A stretch of 64,000 bases of DNA from contig NZ_JBEAAM010000015.1 of NCBI RefSeq assembly GCF_040066175.1, forward strand, positions 52,819 to 116,818. Direction: 5' to 3'. The stretch's first letter is position 1. The number at the start of each line of letters is the position of its first letter. Shown piece by piece: positions 1 to 8,146 of this stretch. Both the position numbers and the translations under genes were made by a program. Origin of the DNA: Solimonas sp040066175. Lineage in GTDB: Bacteria; Pseudomonadota; Gammaproteobacteria; Nevskiales; Nevskiaceae. The notes below the pieces were generated by a model. The model ran no database searches, had not been told where the DNA came from, and saw nothing but the letters and a program-made list of their open reading frames with translations.

Positions 1-366
1 CTTGCGCGCCGCGTCGAAGATCTCGTTGCCGTTCTCGGCGAGCAGCGCCTTGTTGGCGGTGACCACCGGCTTGCGCCGCGCGATCGCCGCCAGCGTCAGC
101 TCGCGCGCGACGGTCTTGCCGCCGACCAGTTCGACGACGATATCGACCTCGGCCTCGCGCGCCAGCCGCAGCGGGTCGTCCCACAGGCGCACGCCGGACA
201 GATCGCAGTCGCGCGCACGCGTCAGGTCGCGCGCCGCCGCGTCGGTGACGAGGACCGGCACGCCGACGCGGCGCGTGATCTCGGCGGCGTTGTTCTTGAG
301 CAGACGCAATACGCCCTGCCCGACGGTGCCCAGCCCCACCACACCGACTTTCACTGACGTACTCAT
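1..366 (-). CDS. hom: homoserine dehydrogenase, N-terminal part (cut by window edge)
   Basis: NAD(P)-dependent reduction of aspartate semialdehyde to homoserine, on the way to threonine and methionine. The first 122 residues are in the window. They start MSTSVKVGVVGLGTVGQGVL, which holds the Rossmann GxGxxG nucleotide-binding motif at about residues 10-15, and continue with the VELVGG and KPVVTANKALLA segments typical of this family. The ATG at 366 overlaps the last base of the alaC stop codon, so the two genes are almost certainly co-transcribed and coupled. The rest of the gene lies beyond position 1. Confidence 0.93.
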   Translation of the reverse strand, partial: MSTSVKVGVVGLGTVGQGVLRLLKNNAAEITRRVGVPVLVTDAAARDLTRARDCDLSGVRLWDDPLRLAREAEVDIVVELVGGKTVARELTLAAIARRKPVVTANKALLAENGNEIFDAARK

Positions 367-1592
367 CACACGTTCTTGAGCATTTTCTTGATGCCGCGGA
401 TCGCCTGGCGCGTGCGGTGCTCGTTCTCGATCAGCGCGAGGCGCACATGACCATCGCCATATTCGCCGAAGCCGATGCCGGGCGAGACTGCGACCTTGGC
501 CTCCTGCAGCAGCTTCTTCGAGAACTCCATCGAACCGAGATGCCGGAACGGTTCGGGGATCTCGGCCCACAGGAACATCGTCGCCTGCGGCTTCTCGACC
601 TTCCAGCCGGCGGCATTGAGCCCCTCGCAGAGCACATCGCGGCGGTGGCGGTACATCTCGCAGATCTCGGCGACGCAGTCCTGCGGTCCTTCGAGTGCGG
701 TGATCGCCGCAACCTGGATCGGCGTGAACATGCCGTAGTCCAGATACGACTTGATGCGCGCCAGCGCGGCGACCAGCGTCGGATTGCCGGCCATGAAGCC
801 GACGCGCCAGCCCGGCATGTTGTACGACTTCGACAGCGTGAAGAACTCCACCGCGATGTCCTTGGCGCCCGGCACCTGCAGGACCGATGGCGCCTTGTAG
901 CCGTCGAAGACGATGTCGGCATAGGCCAGGTCGTGGATCAGCCAGATCTGGTGCTCGCGGCACAGCGCGACCGCCTTCTCGAAGAACGCCAGATCGACGC
1001 ATTGCGTCGTCGGGTTGCCCGGGAAGTTGAGGATCAGCATCTTCGGCGCCGGCCAAGTCTCCTTGATCGCGCGCTCCAGTTCCTCGAAGAAGTCCACTTC
1101 CGGCGTCAGGCGCACGTGGCGCACGTCGGCGCCGGCAAGCACGACGCCGTAGGGATGGATCGGGTAGGCCGGGTTGGGCACCAGCACGACGTCACCGGCT
1201 GCCAGCGTGGCGAAGGCCAGGTGCGCGAGACCTTCCTTCGAGCCGATCGTCGCGATGATCTCGGATTCCGGATCGAGATCGACGTTGTAACGGCTCTTGT
1301 ACCAGCGGCTCATCGCGCGGCGCAGGCGCGGCACGCCCTTGGACACCGAATAGCGGTGGGTGTGCGTACCTTCCTCGTCGTGGTGCTCGGGCTTGACGTA
1401 GTCCGAATCGGTGCCGCGCACCGCCGCCTCGACCAGCTTGTCGACGATGTGCTTGGGCGTCGGCTGGTCCGGGTTGCCCATGCTGAAGTCGATGATGTCT
1501 TCGCCGCGGGCTCGGGCCGCCTTCTTCAGATCGCTGACGACGTTGAAGACGTAGGGCGGCAGGCGCTGGATGCGCGGAAAGTCGGTGTTCAC
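366..1592 (-). CDS. alaC: alanine-synthesising aminotransferase AlaC
   Basis: PLP-dependent class I aminotransferase that makes alanine from pyruvate with glutamate. The sequence closely follows E. coli AlaC as I remember it: IQRLPPYVFNVVSDLK at the start, DFSMGNPDQPTP, TIGSKEGLAHL, and SKSYNMPGWRVGF carrying the PLP lysine near residue 255. I chose the GTG at 1592 (408 residues) because it begins just before the conserved N-terminus. The frame stays open upstream, but that part is unlike the family and overlaps the thioredoxin gene. It sits directly upstream of hom with a one-base stop/start overlap. No strong ribosome site is seen before the GTG. Confidence 0.92.
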   Translation of the reverse strand: MNTDFPRIQRLPPYVFNVVSDLKKAARARGEDIIDFSMGNPDQPTPKHIVDKLVEAAVRGTDSDYVKPEHHDEEGTHTHRYSVSKGVPRLRRAMSRWYKSRYNVDLDPESEIIATIGSKEGLAHLAFATLAAGDVVLVPNPAYPIHPYGVVLAGADVRHVRLTPEVDFFEELERAIKETWPAPKMLILNFPGNPTTQCVDLAFFEKAVALCREHQIWLIHDLAYADIVFDGYKAPSVLQVPGAKDIAVEFFTLSKSYNMPGWRVGFMAGNPTLVAALARIKSYLDYGMFTPIQVAAITALEGPQDCVAEICEMYRHRRDVLCEGLNAAGWKVEKPQATMFLWAEIPEPFRHLGSMEFSKKLLQEAKVAVSPGIGFGEYGDGHVRLALIENEHRTRQAIRGIKKMLKNV

Positions 1593-1662
1593 GGCGGTCT
1601 GGGGGGCGTGGCGATCCGCGGGGATCGGAGATGCGGCGAAAGGTCGGTGCAAAGGGCCGGTA

Positions 1663-2247
1663 TTATGGGTCGGGCCGTGGCGCTTGCATAGAAACCGCGG
1701 CGTCCGGCGGACGCGAGTCCGTCGGCGAATGCCGGTCACGCAACAGCTCGAAGACGCGCTGGCGCAAGTCTTCGCCGAAACCCGGACCGTAGCCGTGATA
1801 GATCTGCCGGATCTCACCGCTGCGATCGACCAGGAAGGTCGCGGGCAGCCGCCACACGCCGTAGTTGGCCGACGCGATGCCCAGGGTATCGACCACGACC
1901 GGGTAGCTGACCGGGCGCACGCTCAGGAAGCGCCGCGCATCCTCGACCCGCTTGTCCAGGCCGACGCCGAGGATCTCGAAATCCGCACCAAAGCCGGACT
2001 TGTGGACCTCATGGCGCAGCGCCTGCAGCCGCGGGATCGACTCGATGCAGGGCCCGCACCACGACGCCCAGAACTCGACGACCAGCACCCGCCCGAGCAG
2101 TGTGCTGACGCGCGTGCCCTCGGGACCGTTGATCACGATGCCGGCCGCCTCGGGCGCGCGCACCCCCGGTCCGATCGAATCGGCCGCCGCCGGCGCGGTC
2201 CACGATGCCAGCACCGCCGCGAGCAGGGCCGCGCCCGGGAAACGCAT
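1663..2247 (-). CDS. exported TlpA-type thioredoxin
   Basis: Predicted periplasmic thiol-disulfide protein of 194 residues. A signal peptide covers about residues 1-22 and ends at APAAA. A TlpA/ResA-like thioredoxin fold follows, with the WASWCGPC active site (cysteines 64 and 67), a VGLDKRVEDA segment and the cis-Pro region LPATFLVD. Its partner is not evident. Proteins of this kind serve cytochrome c maturation or general reduction of exported thiols. It starts 7 bases after the ffh stop on the same strand, so it may be carried on the ffh transcript. The last 20 residues are Pro/Arg-rich and probably disordered. Confidence 0.88.
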   Translation of the reverse strand: MRFPGAALLAAVLASWTAPAAADSIGPGVRAPEAAGIVINGPEGTRVSTLLGRVLVVEFWASWCGPCIESIPRLQALRHEVHKSGFGADFEILGVGLDKRVEDARRFLSVRPVSYPVVVDTLGIASANYGVWRLPATFLVDRSGEIRQIYHGYGPGFGEDLRQRVFELLRDRHSPTDSRPPDAAVSMQAPRPDP

Positions 2248-2254
2248 GCGGCGC

Positions 2255-3619
2255 TCAGCGCCGGGGCATCATGCCGGGCGGCAGACGGCCGCCCATGGCG
2301 CGCATCAGCTTGCCCATGCCGCCACTGGCGACCTTCTTCATCATGTCGCGCGTGGTCTCGAACTGGCGCAGCAGGCGATTGACCTCCTGCACCTCGACGC
2401 CACTGCCGGCGGCGATGCGGCGCTTGCGCGAGGCCTTGATCAGGTCGGGGAAACGCCGCTCCTGCCGCGTCATCGAGTTGATGATGGCGACGGTGCGCCG
2501 CACCTGCTTGTCCATGTCCACGTTCTTGAGCTGGGCCTGCATCTGCGCGCCGCCCGGCAGCTTGTCGAGCAGGCTCGCCATGCTGCCCATGTTCTGCATC
2601 TGCAGCATCTGCTCGCGGAAGTCCTCCAGGTCGAAGCTCTTGGTCTTCTTGAGCTTCTCGGCGAGCTTGATCGCCTTGTCCTGATCGACCTTGCGGACCG
2701 TCTCCTCGATCAGGCCGAGCACGTCGCCCTGGCCGAGGATGCGCGCGGCGATGCGGTCCGGATGGAAGACTTCGAGCTTGTCGGACTTCTCGCCGACACC
2801 GAGGAACTTGATCGGCTTGCCGGTGACCTGGCGCACCGACAGCGCGGCGCCGCCGCGCGCATCGCCATCGACCTTGGTCAGCACCACGCCGGTCAGCGGC
2901 AGCACGTCGGCGAACGCGCGCGCGGTCCGGGCCGCGTCCTGGCCGGTCATGCTGTCCACCACGAACAGCGTCTCGACCGGATGGAGCGCGGCATGCAGCG
3001 CGGCGATCTCGCGCATCATGGCCTCATCCACCGTCGTGCGGCCGGCGGTATCGACGATCAGCACGTCGGCGTACTGCTTCTTTGCCTCGGCCAGCGCGGC
3101 CTGCGCGATCGCCACCGGATCCTGCCCGGCAGCCGACGGGAACCACTCGACGCCGACCTGCCCGGCGACGATCCGCAGCTGCTCGATGGCTGCGGGACGA
3201 TAGACGTCGCAGGAGACGACGATGACCTTCTTCTTCTCGTGCTCCTTGAGCAGGCGCGCGAGCTTGCCGGTGGTCGTCGTCTTGCCCGAACCCTGCAGGC
3301 CGGCCATCAGGATGATCGCCGGCGGCTGCTGACGCAGATTGAGCGGTTCTGCGGACCCGCCCAGCGTCTCGGTCAGCTGGCGCTGCACGACACGCAGGAA
3401 CTCCTGCCCCGGTGTCAGCGACTGCGTGATCTCGACGCCCAGCGCCCGGGTCTTGACCTGCTCGACGAAATCCTTGACCACCGGCAGCGCGACGTCGGCT
3501 TCGAGCAGCGCCATGCGCAGCTCGCGCGCCGCGGCATTGATCTGCTCCTCGGTCAGCCTGCCCTGGCCGCGGATGGCATCGAGCACGCGCGACAGGCGGG
3601 AAGTGAGGTTTTCGAACAT
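2255..3619 (-). CDS. ffh: signal recognition particle GTPase Ffh
   Basis: Protein subunit of the signal recognition particle. It binds signal sequences on ribosomes together with 4.5S RNA and docks to FtsY. At 454 residues it has the normal length. It shows the N helical domain (1-100), the G domain with P-loop GLQGSGKTTT (107-116), DTAGR (190-194) and TKVDGDARGG (248-257), then the methionine-rich M domain from about residue 300 (MLQMQNMGSM, MTRQERRFPDLI, SRKRRIAAGSG). The ATG at 3619 begins MFENLTSRLSRVLD, the canonical N-terminus. It is divergent from the ccsA-like and corC genes, an arrangement common in gammaproteobacteria. Confidence 0.98.
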   Translation of the reverse strand: MFENLTSRLSRVLDAIRGQGRLTEEQINAAARELRMALLEADVALPVVKDFVEQVKTRALGVEITQSLTPGQEFLRVVQRQLTETLGGSAEPLNLRQQPPAIILMAGLQGSGKTTTTGKLARLLKEHEKKKVIVVSCDVYRPAAIEQLRIVAGQVGVEWFPSAAGQDPVAIAQAALAEAKKQYADVLIVDTAGRTTVDEAMMREIAALHAALHPVETLFVVDSMTGQDAARTARAFADVLPLTGVVLTKVDGDARGGAALSVRQVTGKPIKFLGVGEKSDKLEVFHPDRIAARILGQGDVLGLIEETVRKVDQDKAIKLAEKLKKTKSFDLEDFREQMLQMQNMGSMASLLDKLPGGAQMQAQLKNVDMDKQVRRTVAIINSMTRQERRFPDLIKASRKRRIAAGSGVEVQEVNRLLRQFETTRDMMKKVASGGMGKLMRAMGGRLPPGMMPRR

Positions 3620-3662
3620 GGGCGATGGATCAGGCAGGCCGGGCGCGCATTGTAGCGGCCGC

Positions 3663-4433
3663 TCAGTCGAAACTGATCGTGTCCCCGCGTTGCAGATGCA
3701 CGTAGTCCCAGCCGCGCAGCGCGGTACGGCACTGCTTTTCGATGACCGGCTCGCAGCCGGGTTTGTGATGGGTCAGGTAGAGCTTGGGCCGGTGGCGCAG
3801 CTTCTGCAGCTCGCTGCCGAGCAGGCTCGGCGTGAAATGCTTGGCGGCATAGCCCAGTGCCGCCTGCTCGTCGGGAAACGCGATCTCGATCACGAGCTTG
3901 TCGAGGCGCGGCAGTCCGTTGAGAAAGCTCCACATGCCGTCGTCGGCATAGGTGTCGCCGGTGAACGCGAACACGCCGCGCCGGCCTTCGATCGCATAAC
4001 CGACCGCCGGCACCGTGTGCAGCACGCGGAATGCCGTGAGCCGGTGCCCGCTATCCAGATCGAAGCGCTCGCCGACGCCGATGACCTGCCACTTCAGCAA
4101 CGGGTGGGCTTCGTCCGGCAGGACGGAAAAGTCGGGCCAGATCTTCCAGTTGAAGATGTGCTCGCGGACGATGCCCAGCGTCTCGGTGGTCGCATGGACC
4201 TCGATCGGCCGGTCGATCAGGTCGAACAGGTTGTCCGCCATGAACGCCAGTCCGCAGACGTGATCGAGATGGCTGTGGGTCAGGAAGATGTGCCGGATGC
4301 GTCGCTGCTGGCTCAGCGTCAGGTCACCGACGCCGGTGCCGACGTCGATCAGCAGTTCTTCGTCCACGAGCAGGCTCGTGGTCCGCAAGCCCGGACCGAC
4401 GCCACCGCTACAGCCGAGGACCTTGATCCGCAT
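3663..4433 (-). CDS. metallo-beta-lactamase-fold hydrolase, resembling class II cyclic-nucleotide phosphodiesterases
   Basis: Cytoplasmic MBL-fold enzyme of 256 residues. The metal motif THSHLDH is at residues 52-58, and later ligands appear in AFTGDTYAD and YLTHHKPGCEP. The opening MRIKVLGCSGGVGPGLRTTS and the FNWKIWPDFSVLP region resemble class II 3',5'-cyclic-nucleotide phosphodiesterases and related RNase Z-like proteins. Substrate cannot be told from sequence. It ends 43 bases upstream of the ffh start on the same strand, with a divergent 95-base region shared with the ccsA-like gene. Confidence 0.8.
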   Translation of the reverse strand: MRIKVLGCSGGVGPGLRTTSLLVDEELLIDVGTGVGDLTLSQQRRIRHIFLTHSHLDHVCGLAFMADNLFDLIDRPIEVHATTETLGIVREHIFNWKIWPDFSVLPDEAHPLLKWQVIGVGERFDLDSGHRLTAFRVLHTVPAVGYAIEGRRGVFAFTGDTYADDGMWSFLNGLPRLDKLVIEIAFPDEQAALGYAAKHFTPSLLGSELQKLRHRPKLYLTHHKPGCEPVIEKQCRTALRGWDYVHLQRGDTISFD

Positions 4434-4528
4434 GCACGATTGTTCTTGCGTCTGGCAGTCGATGCTAGCACAGCACCCACTGCCGGCCGCGAACCGCAGG
4501 GCCGCATTCCGGCTAAGCTTCGCCGACC

Positions 4529-5311
4529 ATGATCCTGAATGTCATCGCCCTGGCGATCTACTGTGCGGCTGCCGTGAGCCAGTACCGCGATCGCCGCCTG
4601 CCCGGCGAGCGCTGGTTCGTGCTGCCAGCCCTGCTCCTGCACGCCACGGCCCTGAGCCGGCACGTGCTGCAGGGCGGGACGATCACCATCGGCATCAACG
4701 AGTCCCTTTCGCTGTTCGCCTGGCAGTCCGCGTTCCTGCTGTGGGCGCTGTGCTTCCGCGAACCGCTGCGCGCGCTCGGCACCGTGGTCTATCCGCTCGC
4801 CGGCGTGGCCGCCGTGCTCGCCAGCCACTGGCCGACGCCGGCCAGCGACATCCCCATCGCCGACTGGAAGGCGCGCAGTCACATCCTGCTGTCGCTGTTC
4901 TCGGCCGGCTTGCTGACGCTGGCCGCGGTGCACGCCGGCCTGCTGGCCGTGCAGGACCGTCTGCTGCACAGTCGCCGCATGACGCCGCTGGCCCGTTCGC
5001 TGCCGCCGGTGCAGACGATGGAGCGCCTGCTGTTCCAGCTGATCGGCATCGGCTTTTTCCTGCTGTCGCTGACCCTGCTGTCCGGCATCTGGTTCATCCG
5101 CGACTGGATGGCGCAGCACCTGGCGCACAAGACCATCCTGTCGATCGCGGCCTGGATCATCTTCGGCGTGCTGCTGTGGGGACGCGTGCGCTTCGGCTGG
5201 CGCGGGCGAACCGCGATCCGCTGGACGCTGGCGGGCTACACCACGCTTGTGCTCGCGTATTTCGGCAGCAAGCTCATTCTCGAACAAATTCTCGGCAGGC
5301 ACTGGAGTTAG
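4529..5311 (+). CDS. ypjD: CcsA/YpjD-family inner-membrane protein
   Basis: Integral membrane protein of 260 residues with about eight hydrophobic segments. It belongs to the cytochrome c assembly (CcsA/CcmC-like) family found next to ffh and corB in many gammaproteobacteria, where it is called YpjD or CorE. Family-like features are WKARSHILLSLFSAGLLTLAAVHA and the C-terminal HKTILSIAAWIIFGVLLWGR segment. The haem-handling role is inferred from the fold, and a role in metal or cytochrome homeostasis is not proven. It lies upstream of the corC-like gene, separated by an 87-base region with its own promoter. Confidence 0.82.
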   Translation: MILNVIALAIYCAAAVSQYRDRRLPGERWFVLPALLLHATALSRHVLQGGTITIGINESLSLFAWQSAFLLWALCFREPLRALGTVVYPLAGVAAVLASHWPTPASDIPIADWKARSHILLSLFSAGLLTLAAVHAGLLAVQDRLLHSRRMTPLARSLPPVQTMERLLFQLIGIGFFLLSLTLLSGIWFIRDWMAQHLAHKTILSIAAWIIFGVLLWGRVRFGWRGRTAIRWTLAGYTTLVLAYFGSKLILEQILGRHWS

Positions 5312-5335
5312 CTTCGATATCTCAAGTCGTTCGGG

Positions 5336-5365
5336 TTGACAGCGACCCGCCCGCTTGGGTAACAA
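5336..5365 (+). promoter_or_regulatory. sigma70-type promoter of the corC-like gene
   Basis: TTGACA at 5336-5341 is a perfect -35 box. After 18 bases comes TAACAA at 5360-5365 as a -10 box (three of six bases match). It sits in the only gap between the ypjD-like and corC-like genes and would give a leader of about 25-30 bases before the TTG start at 5399. Confidence 0.55.
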
Positions 5366-5398
5366 ACAGCATCCACACGGCCACTGCCGACCGCGCTT

Positions 5399-6688
5399 TT
5401 GGACGACATACCCCTATCCGCCCTGTTCGGGCTGCTCTTTGCATTGCTGTGCTGTTCGGCGTTCTTCTCCGGTTCCGAAACCGGCTTGATGACGATGAAC
5501 CGCTATCGCGTGAAGACGCGTGCGCAGAAAGGCGAACGCAGCGCCAAGCTCGTGTGGGACATGCTGCAACGGCCGGACCGACTGATCGGCACCATCCTGC
5601 TCGGCAACAACTTCGTCAACACGCTGGCCGCCTCGGTCGCCACGCTGATCGGCCTGCGGCTGTTCCCCGGCGAGACCGGCATCGCGGTCGCCACCGGCGG
5701 ACTGACCCTCCTGCTGCTGGTGTTCGGCGAAGTCACGCCCAAGACGCTGGCCGCGCTGCATCCGGAGCGCTTCGGCACACCCGCCGCCTACGTCCTCTGG
5801 CCGATGATGCGTCTGTTGGCGCCGCTGGTCTGGGCGGTGACGCTGGTCGGACACGGCATCCTGCGCGTGTTCGGCATCTCCGCGGACGAGGCGGCGCAGC
5901 ACAGCCTCAGCACCGAGGAGCTGCGCACGGTGGTCGCCGAAGCCGGCGCGATGATTCCGCACCGCCACCAGAAGATGCTGCTGTCGATCCTCGACCTCGA
6001 GAAAGCCACCGTCGAGGACATCATGGTGCCGCGCAACGAGATCGTCGGCATCGACATCTCCGAGCCCTGGCCGGCGGTCAAGGAAGCGATCATCGGCAGC
6101 CAGCACACCCGCATCCCGGTATTCGACGGCTCGATCGACAACCTCAAGGGCATCGTCCACCTGCGCCGCGTCGTGCGCCTCGCCGCCGAGGATAGCCTCG
6201 ACGTGCAGAGCCTGCTGGCGCTGGCCCGCGAACCCTACTTCATCCCCGAGGGGACGCCGCTGAACCAGCAGCTGCTCAATTTCCAGAACCAGAAGCGCCG
6301 CATCGGTTTCGTCGTCGATGAATACGGCGACATCCAGGGCCTGGTGACCATCGAGGACATCCTCGAGGAGGTCATCGGCGAGTTCACCTCGGATCCGGCG
6401 ACACGCATCAAGAACGTCTATGCCGATGCCGATGGCAGCTTCCGCGTGAACGGCTCGGTGACGATCCGCAGCCTCAACAAGAATCTCGGCTGGAAACTGC
6501 CGACCAACGGGCCGAAGACCATCAACGGCTTGATGCTGGAGAAGCTGGAACATCTGCCGCAGCCCGGCGCCCGCGTCGAGATCGCCGGCTACAGTTTCGA
6601 GATCACCGAGATGCGCGCCAACGCGATCAAATCGACGCGCGTCTGGCCGCCCAAGGCCGCGGCACCCGGCACGCGCAAGGCGGCCTGA
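5399..6688 (+). CDS. corB: HlyC/CorC-family (CNNM plus CBS) membrane transporter protein
   Basis: Predicted Mg2+/Co2+ transport or efflux protein of 429 residues. The CNNM/DUF21 membrane domain covers about 1-190 (FFSGSETGLMTMNRYRVKT, LLGNNFVNTLAAS, GEVTPKTLAA). Two CBS domains follow at about 205-330 (VEDIMVPRNEIVGI, DEYGDIQGLVTIEDILEEV), then the CorC/HlyC C-terminal domain at about 345-420. The start is TTG at 5399, chosen because the sequence DIPLSALFGLLFALLCC begins the first membrane helix. It is convergent with radA, with only 9 bases between the stop codons and no visible terminator. Confidence 0.9.
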   Translation: MDDIPLSALFGLLFALLCCSAFFSGSETGLMTMNRYRVKTRAQKGERSAKLVWDMLQRPDRLIGTILLGNNFVNTLAASVATLIGLRLFPGETGIAVATGGLTLLLLVFGEVTPKTLAALHPERFGTPAAYVLWPMMRLLAPLVWAVTLVGHGILRVFGISADEAAQHSLSTEELRTVVAEAGAMIPHRHQKMLLSILDLEKATVEDIMVPRNEIVGIDISEPWPAVKEAIIGSQHTRIPVFDGSIDNLKGIVHLRRVVRLAAEDSLDVQSLLALAREPYFIPEGTPLNQQLLNFQNQKRRIGFVVDEYGDIQGLVTIEDILEEVIGEFTSDPATRIKNVYADADGSFRVNGSVTIRSLNKNLGWKLPTNGPKTINGLMLEKLEHLPQPGARVEIAGYSFEITEMRANAIKSTRVWPPKAAAPGTRKAA

Positions 6689-6697
6689 TCCGCAGCC

Positions 6698-8056
6698 TCA
6701 GAGCTGGTCCAGCGCCTGGGCCAGGCGCGTGACCGGCACGACCTCGATGTCGATCTTGGCTGCGCGCCGCGGCTTGTTCGCATCCGGCACGATGGCGCGC
6801 CGGAAGCCCTGCTTGGCGGCCTCGACCAGCCGCTCCTCGCCGCCCGCGACCGGGCGCACCTCGCCCGCCAGACCGATCTCGCCGAAGGCGATCCAGTCAG
6901 ACGGCCAGGGCCGGGAGCGGAAACTGGACAACGCCGCCAGCAGCAGCGGCAGGTCGGCCGCGGTCTCCTGGATGCGCATGCCGCCGACGACGTTGACGAA
7001 CACGTCCTGGTCGCCCAGCGCGATGCCGCCGTGCCGGTGCAACACGGCGAGCAGCATGTTCAGGCGGTTGCTCTCCAGCCCCAGCGTGACGCGGCGCGGC
7101 GTGCCGATCGACGAACGATCGACCAGCGCCTGCACCTCCACCAGCAGCGGCCGGCTGCCCTGCCGCGCCACGGTGATCACGCTGCCCGGCACCGGCTCGG
7201 GATGGCGCGACAGGAACAGCGCCGACGGATTGCTGACTTCCTTGAGGCCCGCGTCGGTCATCGCGAACACGCCCAGCTCATTGACCGCGCCGAAGCGGTT
7301 CTTGATCGCGCGCACGATGCGGAAGCGCGAACCCGGATCGTGCTCGAAGTACAGTACGGTATCGACCATGTGTTCGAGCACGCGCGGCCCGGCGATCGCG
7401 CCTTCCTTGGTGACGTGGCCGACCAGCACGACCGCCGTCTGCGTGGCCTTGGCCTGGCGCACCAGCTGCGCCGCGCACTCCCGCACCTGCGACACCGAGC
7501 CCGGTGCCGAATCCAGCGTGTCGGTGTACAGGGTCTGGATCGAATCGACGACTACGAACGCCGGCTTGAGCTGCGTCAGCTGCGCGAGGATCTGCTCGAC
7601 GCTGGTCTCGGCGAGCACCGGGATGTCCAGATTCGCCAGCCCCAGACGCTGCGCGCGCAGGTGCACCTGCGCCAGAGACTCCTCGCCGGTGACGTAGAGC
7701 GTCGTCAGCCGCGGCTGCAGCGACGACAGCACCTGCAGCAGCAAGGTGGACTTGCCGATGCCCGGATCCCCGCCGAGCAGGCACACCGCGCCGCGAACGA
7801 CGCCGCCGCCGAGCACGCGATCGACCTCGGGCATGCCGGTCGATGCGCGCGGCGCCTCCTGCGTGCCGACCTCGCTGAGCCGCTGCACGCGTCCGCCCGC
7901 CGTGCCGCTGATGCCGCCTGCCCGTGCCGAGCTGCGCGGCATCGCCTGCGTCTCGACCAGACTGTTCCAGCTGCCGCAGTCGGCGCACTGCCCTGCCCAT
8001 TTCGGGCTGCTCGCACCGCAACTCTGGCACACGTACTCGGTCCGCGTTCTGGCCAT
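6698..8056 (-). CDS. radA: DNA repair protein RadA
   Basis: RecA-like branch-migration ATPase for recombinational repair. The 452 residues show the N-terminal zinc finger CQSCG...CADCG, Walker A GGDPGIGKSTLLL, Walker B VVVDSIQ, the RadA-specific KNRFG motif (KNRFGAVNELG) and a C-terminal Lon-like domain (GLAGEVRPV). I chose the ATG at 8056 (MARTRTEYVCQSCG), which puts the zinc finger at the usual distance. An upstream ATG in frame would add 19 residues unlike the family. Confidence 0.96.
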   Translation of the reverse strand: MARTRTEYVCQSCGASSPKWAGQCADCGSWNSLVETQAMPRSSARAGGISGTAGGRVQRLSEVGTQEAPRASTGMPEVDRVLGGGVVRGAVCLLGGDPGIGKSTLLLQVLSSLQPRLTTLYVTGEESLAQVHLRAQRLGLANLDIPVLAETSVEQILAQLTQLKPAFVVVDSIQTLYTDTLDSAPGSVSQVRECAAQLVRQAKATQTAVVLVGHVTKEGAIAGPRVLEHMVDTVLYFEHDPGSRFRIVRAIKNRFGAVNELGVFAMTDAGLKEVSNPSALFLSRHPEPVPGSVITVARQGSRPLLVEVQALVDRSSIGTPRRVTLGLESNRLNMLLAVLHRHGGIALGDQDVFVNVVGGMRIQETAADLPLLLAALSSFRSRPWPSDWIAFGEIGLAGEVRPVAGGEERLVEAAKQGFRRAIVPDANKPRRAAKIDIEVVPVTRLAQALDQL

Positions 8057-8110
8057 GGCCCTGCAGGCTTCCGTGGAAATCTGATGTGGCCGCTCGTCGA
8101 AAACGGCTAA

Positions 8111-8127
8111 CATGAGCTTAGCTCATG
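8111..8127. promoter_or_regulatory. 17-bp palindrome between divergent radA and kinase genes
   Basis: CATGAGCT-T-AGCTCATG is a perfect 8-base inverted repeat with a one-base centre. It lies in the 90-base gap between the radA start and the start of the Ser/Thr kinase, 20 bases before the kinase GTG. The size and position suit a dimeric regulator's operator, but no regulator is identified. Confidence 0.4.
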
Positions 8128-8146
8128 CGCGTCGGGGGACTCCGCG

